From positions 1 to 23,472 of the forward strand of contig CABGHG010000010.1 of NCBI GenBank assembly GCA_902158735.1: a DNA stretch of 23,472 nt, written 5' to 3'. Of this stretch, positions 21,025-23,472 are shown in pieces. Both the position numbers and the translations under genes were made by a program. Source of the stretch: Candidatus Methanolliviera sp. GoM_oil. GTDB taxonomy: Archaea > Halobacteriota > Methanoliparia > Methanoliparales > Methanoliparaceae. How positions within the stretch are numbered: position 1 is the stretch's first letter; each line of letters opens with the position of its first letter. The notes under the pieces are model-generated. The model saw nothing but the letters and a program-made list of their open reading frames with translations. It searched no databases and was not told the DNA's origin.

Positions 21025-21147
21025 TCACATCCACCGAAGTATCAGTATGACAATGAACGCTATCACAAAGATGATGATCATTGGAAACGACCAGAACCTA
21101 ATGCTCTCCACCCATCCTATCTCGTCTTCTCTCTCTTCTTCTGCCAT
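21025..21147 (-). CDS. 40-residue single-span membrane protein
   Basis: An acidic N-terminus (MAEEEREDEIGWVESIRFW) leads to one strongly hydrophobic span (IIIFVIAFIVILIL) and a short RWM tail. GAGAGGTG lies 5 nt before the ATG. The segment W-V-E-S-I-R-F-W resembles W-G-E-I-I-K-F-W of the neighbour 12 nt upstream, so the two may be distant paralogues or partners. A longer frame open to 21288 has no ribosome binding site. The function is unknown; an accessory subunit of a membrane complex is possible. Confidence 0.65.
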   Translation of the reverse strand: MAEEEREDEIGWVESIRFWSFPMIIIFVIAFIVILILRWM

Positions 21148-21158
21148 TTTTACACCTC

Positions 21159-21260
21159 TCAAATCGTCAGCTCCACCAGCAATATGAAGACGACGATCAC
21201 CAATAGTATTAACCCTGATAGCCAGAACTTTATAATCTCCCCCCACGACATAGCTCTCAT
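21159..21260 (-). CDS. 33-residue single-span membrane protein
   Basis: It begins MRAMSWGEIIKFW and continues as one hydrophobic helix (LILLVIVVFILLVEL). GGAGG lies 6 nt before the ATG, and the ATG overlaps the stop of the secreted repeat protein (ATGA), both strong signs of a real, translationally coupled gene. Together with the following 40-residue protein it makes a pair of tiny membrane proteins. It is not recognised. Confidence 0.65.
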   Translation of the reverse strand: MRAMSWGEIIKFWLSGLILLVIVVFILLVELTI

Positions 21261-22324
21261 TTTTTGCCTCCAATAGTCCCGGGCACACGCCCCTCTTTTA
21301 GTAAAAGTTTTGTTAGATAAAGTTTTACCTGCGACGCATTAACCGTCACCTTGAGCCTGATCTCCTCCTCCTCAAAAAGGTCAGCTAGTTGCGGTGGGAG
21401 TACTATCGTCAATGATATTTGTTGTGTAGGTAGATCTCCTACTGCCTCTACATAGTCCCTCGTAAAAGTCTCTTCAAATACGTTATTTAAGAGAGTATTG
21501 AGTGCATCGGTATCCACATATTTTTCACAATCGGATATGAACGTCGGATTCTCTTCCATGAGAACACTTGCCATCGTGCCACACGCCTCAGGATCTAAAT
21601 ATACAAGTAGATTACCTACGAACGCCGGGTTGTCATCAAATAACCTGTTCACTATCCCTGCAATGGGCTCAACATCTATACTTCCAACTAGATCGGATAC
21701 GAATGGTGCAATCGTCGGATCCTCCAATATCGTATTTGCAAACAATGCGAGAGATCTGCCATCCAATTCCATTACCAAATCATTCACGAGATCTGCAACT
21801 TCAGGGGTATCTATATTCTCCACCACACCGTTTACGAACAGCGCCAGTGATCTGCCATCCAATTCCTTTACCACATCATTCACGAGATCTGCAACTTCAG
21901 GGGTATCTATATTCTCCACCACACCGTTTACGAACAGCGCCAGTGATCTTCCGTCCAATTCTTTGACTACATCGTCTACGAATTCCATGGTCGCAGGAAC
22001 GTCCAATCTTCCTACCACGCCATTTACCAGATTGCTGATGGATCTCGCATCCATTTGAGGTACCACATCCGACACCATATTCGCCACGATCTTTGGTGGG
22101 ATAACAACGACTACCGCATTTATTATGCCTGCAACTCTTTCAGGGGAAAGTTTCTGGACATAATTAATACCTATCCCCACCACGTTCGCCGCAAGCCGGC
22201 CAATCACCCCGCCATTATCGCTCTTCTGGCTCTGCGCCCCCACCGAATTTATGATCATTGGGCATGCAGCACTTACCAGTAAGATACCTAATACCAAAAC
22301 AACCAACGTTTTTTTAATCTCCAT
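21257..22324 (-). CDS. Secreted or surface-anchored protein of 32-residue helical repeats
   Basis: The 355-residue protein has a signal peptide (KKTLVVLVLGILLVSAACPM); the SAAC may be a lipobox, or cleavage may follow VGAQS. Residues about 60-270 are a run of repeats of about 32 residues of the type LVNDVVKELDGRSLALFVNG and VVENIDTPEVAD, acidic and apparently helical. The C-terminal part QQISLTIVLPPQLADLFEEE is different and beta-like. Two repeats are nearly identical in DNA (period 96 nt). There is no C-terminal membrane span, so the 33- and 40-residue membrane proteins encoded directly downstream could provide anchoring (inference). GGAGGAG lies 6 nt before the ATG. No family is recognised. 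Confidence 0.75.
   Translation of the reverse strand: MEIKKTLVVLVLGILLVSAACPMIINSVGAQSQKSDNGGVIGRLAANVVGIGINYVQKLSPERVAGIINAVVVVIPPKIVANMVSDVVPQMDARSISNLVNGVVGRLDVPATMEFVDDVVKELDGRSLALFVNGVVENIDTPEVADLVNDVVKELDGRSLALFVNGVVENIDTPEVADLVNDLVMELDGRSLALFANTILEDPTIAPFVSDLVGSIDVEPIAGIVNRLFDDNPAFVGNLLVYLDPEACGTMASVLMEENPTFISDCEKYVDTDALNTLLNNVFEETFTRDYVEAVGDLPTQQISLTIVLPPQLADLFEEEEIRLKVTVNASQVKLYLTKLLLKEGRVPGTIGGKK
21745..21975 (-). repeat. Tandem 96-nt coding repeat
   Basis: The sequence beginning CATTCACGAGATCTGCAACT at 21781 recurs at 21877. About 73 nt after each point are identical, and similarity extends about 25 nt before them. It encodes identical 32-residue units in the secreted protein, pointing to recent unit duplication or conversion. 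Confidence 0.8.
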
Positions 22325-22607
22325 ATTTTACTCCTCCTATCTAAACGTATTATAAAGTTAACAGTTAATAAATACTTCGATTTGATCTAACTATAAGATA
22401 AAAAAAGATGAATCAAGATAAAAAAAACTTGGCCAATTTTTCACCCCATCATTTGTCACAGAATTTATGGTGGTCCTAACGACCAAAAATAGAGATGCAG
22501 ATGTATAAAATATATTTCATATAAAGATCAAACAGGAAGATAAAAAATTTATGCGAGTAGTTATATTTATATCAGAGAGCCATGCCCAACGATAAGGGGA
22601 AAGACAT
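22325..22607. promoter_or_regulatory. Divergent promoter region between secreted-protein gene and fwd operon
   Basis: No gene is seen in these 283 bases. For the minus gene a TATA-like AGTATTTATTAAC lies near 22362-22374 with the direct repeat GTTAAcaGTTAA. For fwdD TTATATTTATATC at 22561-22573 is well placed, with AAGGGG at 22594-22599 as its ribosome binding site. The middle is A/T-rich with no repeat family. Confidence 0.5.
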
Positions 22608-22988
22608 ATGAAGCGAGAAGTGAAGTTGATCACAGGGAGAACCCTCGACCAGGGAAGATTTATAGAGCATAAGCATTCCGACGGGTATCTCAATGCGGCG
22701 GCGATCTGCCGGATAAATCCAAGATTGATGAAAGATATCGGTATAGATGAAGGAGGCGGAGTAAAGGTGATTACGGATGTCGCCGATGTTGTCGTAAGGG
22801 CCGTGGGGGATGATAATATTGGGGAAGAGATGATATTCGTTCCGATGGGTCCTTGGGCAAACTTCGTATTAGGGATGGATGTGGGGATGGCTGGAATGCC
22901 GTCGTTTAAGGGTGTAAATGCAAAGATTGAATCCACGGATGAGAAAACCCCCAAGATGGAAGAACTCATGAAGAGGTATATGATATGA
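22608..22988 (+). CDS. fwdD: Formylmethanofuran dehydrogenase subunit D
   Basis: This subunit contributes the small molybdopterin dinucleotide-binding domain of the tungsten or molybdenum enzyme that reduces CO2 onto methanofuran (or runs in reverse). The 126 residues include KLITGRTLDQGRFIEHKHSD at the start, CRINPRLMKDIGI, and the conserved VPMGPWANFVLG region. A TATA-like box about 40 nt upstream makes it the first gene of the operon. Its TGA overlaps the fwdB ATG (ATGA). Whether the metal is W or Mo cannot be told. Confidence 0.92.
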   Translation: MKREVKLITGRTLDQGRFIEHKHSDGYLNAAAICRINPRLMKDIGIDEGGGVKVITDVADVVVRAVGDDNIGEEMIFVPMGPWANFVLGMDVGMAGMPSFKGVNAKIESTDEKTPKMEELMKRYMI

Positions 22989-23472
22989 TAATAGAAGATG
23001 TTATCTGCCCATTCTGCGGTTCTCTCTGCGACGATCTCATCGTAGAGGTAAAAGATAATGAGATAGCCGGGATAGAGAACGCCTGTAAGCTCGGTTATAG
23101 CAAAATAATGGGATACGAACACGACAGGTATGAGAGACCATTAAAGAGAGTCGGAGACGAATTTAAGGAGATAAGCTATGAAGAGAGTATCGAAGAGGCG
23201 GCTAAGATACTCTATAACGCGAAGAGCCCCTTACTTTACGGATGGGCTTCTACGAGCTGCGAGGCGATCGAGAAGGGGATCGAACTGGCGGTGAAGATAG
23301 GTGGAGTAATCGATCAGACTGCAACGGTTTGCCACGGGCCAACGGTCTTAGGAACACAGGAAGTTGGAAAGCCATCCTGCACGCTCGGAGAGGTGAAGAA
23401 CAGGGCGGATTTGGTCATATACTGGGGATGTAATCCGTTTCATGCGCACCCAAGGCATGCGGAGAGATATTC
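22985..23472 (+). CDS. fwdB: Formylmethanofuran dehydrogenase subunit B (partial, C-terminus off the window)
   Basis: FwdB is the catalytic, formate dehydrogenase-like subunit. About 162 residues are visible. The N-terminal 4Fe-4S site is CPFCGSLCDD (C8, C11, C15) plus C34 in NACKLG. QTATVCHGPTVLG carries Cys116, which matches the active-site metal ligand; it is a TGC codon, so this is the cysteine form and not the selenocysteine form. The ATG overlaps the fwdD stop. The frame is open at the window edge. Confidence 0.93.
   Translation, partial: MIIEDVICPFCGSLCDDLIVEVKDNEIAGIENACKLGYSKIMGYEHDRYERPLKRVGDEFKEISYEESIEEAAKILYNAKSPLLYGWASTSCEAIEKGIELAVKIGGVIDQTATVCHGPTVLGTQEVGKPSCTLGEVKNRADLVIYWGCNPFHAHPRHAERY

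Noticed and set aside
21781..21972. Tandem 96-nt repeat as a mobile or satellite repeat
   Set aside because: The period is exactly 32 codons and the units are protein repeats of the secreted protein.
22517..23122. Minus-strand ORF of 201 codons opposite fwdD-fwdB
   Set aside because: It runs antisense through two firmly identified overlapping genes and shows no recognisable motif.

Overview
The window is archaeal. The evidence is a TOPRIM-type archaeal DnaG, a NurA-HerA-Mre11 cluster, an archaeal (type A-like) RNase P RNA, HMG-CoA reductase, the preQ0 genes that feed archaeosine synthesis, and the start of a formylmethanofuran dehydrogenase operon (fwdD-fwdB). The last of these implies a methanogenic, methanotrophic or otherwise C1-pathway euryarchaeote; an ANME-1/Syntrophoarchaeum-like lineage is possible but is not proven here. 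Genes have TATA-like boxes, GGAGG/GGTGAT ribosome binding sites or leaderless starts, and many ATGA overlaps.

Layout. 1-995 (-) is a partial hydantoinase/oxoprolinase. 1112-4591 (+) is a duplicated module of two CBS proteins, each followed by a Kef/CPA2-type antiporter; the promoters are duplicated too. 4632-6355 (+) is queD-queE-queC. 6348-9689 (-) holds a two-HTH regulator, HMG-CoA reductase and dnaG. 9997-15820 (-) reads nurA-herA-mre11, then a TnpB-only IS605-type element inserted at the 3' end of mre11, then a methyltransferase. 15910-16175 (+) is RNase P RNA. 16174-18818 (-) has two NifX-like proteins, a CGGC-domain protein, a leader ORF, a MinD-like ATPase with two 4Fe-4S clusters, and a small Cys protein. 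18891 (+) is a divergent winged-helix regulator. 19246-22324 (-) holds a DUF2240 protein, a papain-fold hydrolase, three tiny hydrophobic proteins, an IS605 remnant and a secreted repeat protein. 22608-end (+) is fwdD and partial fwdB.

The most unusual signals are these. (1) The HMG-CoA reductase gene carries an in-frame 51-nt insertion made of two hairpins. One hairpin creates a UGA just after the catalytic His, yet the rest of the family C-terminus continues in frame. (2) That insertion belongs to a dispersed set of short palindromes of the form GCAAATC-NNN-GATTTGC with a variable central triplet. They lie between genes, at the mre11 start, and in frame inside a coding region. A related hairpin-rich stretch separates the ribosome binding site from the MinD-like gene and encodes a 30-residue leader ORF. 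(3) An uncharacterised cell-surface locus links a signal-peptide protein built of 32-residue repeats to two tiny membrane proteins, and lies beside a third small hydrophobic ORF and a permuted papain-fold enzyme. (4) Two related IS605-type elements reshaped host genes, one replacing the end of Mre11.
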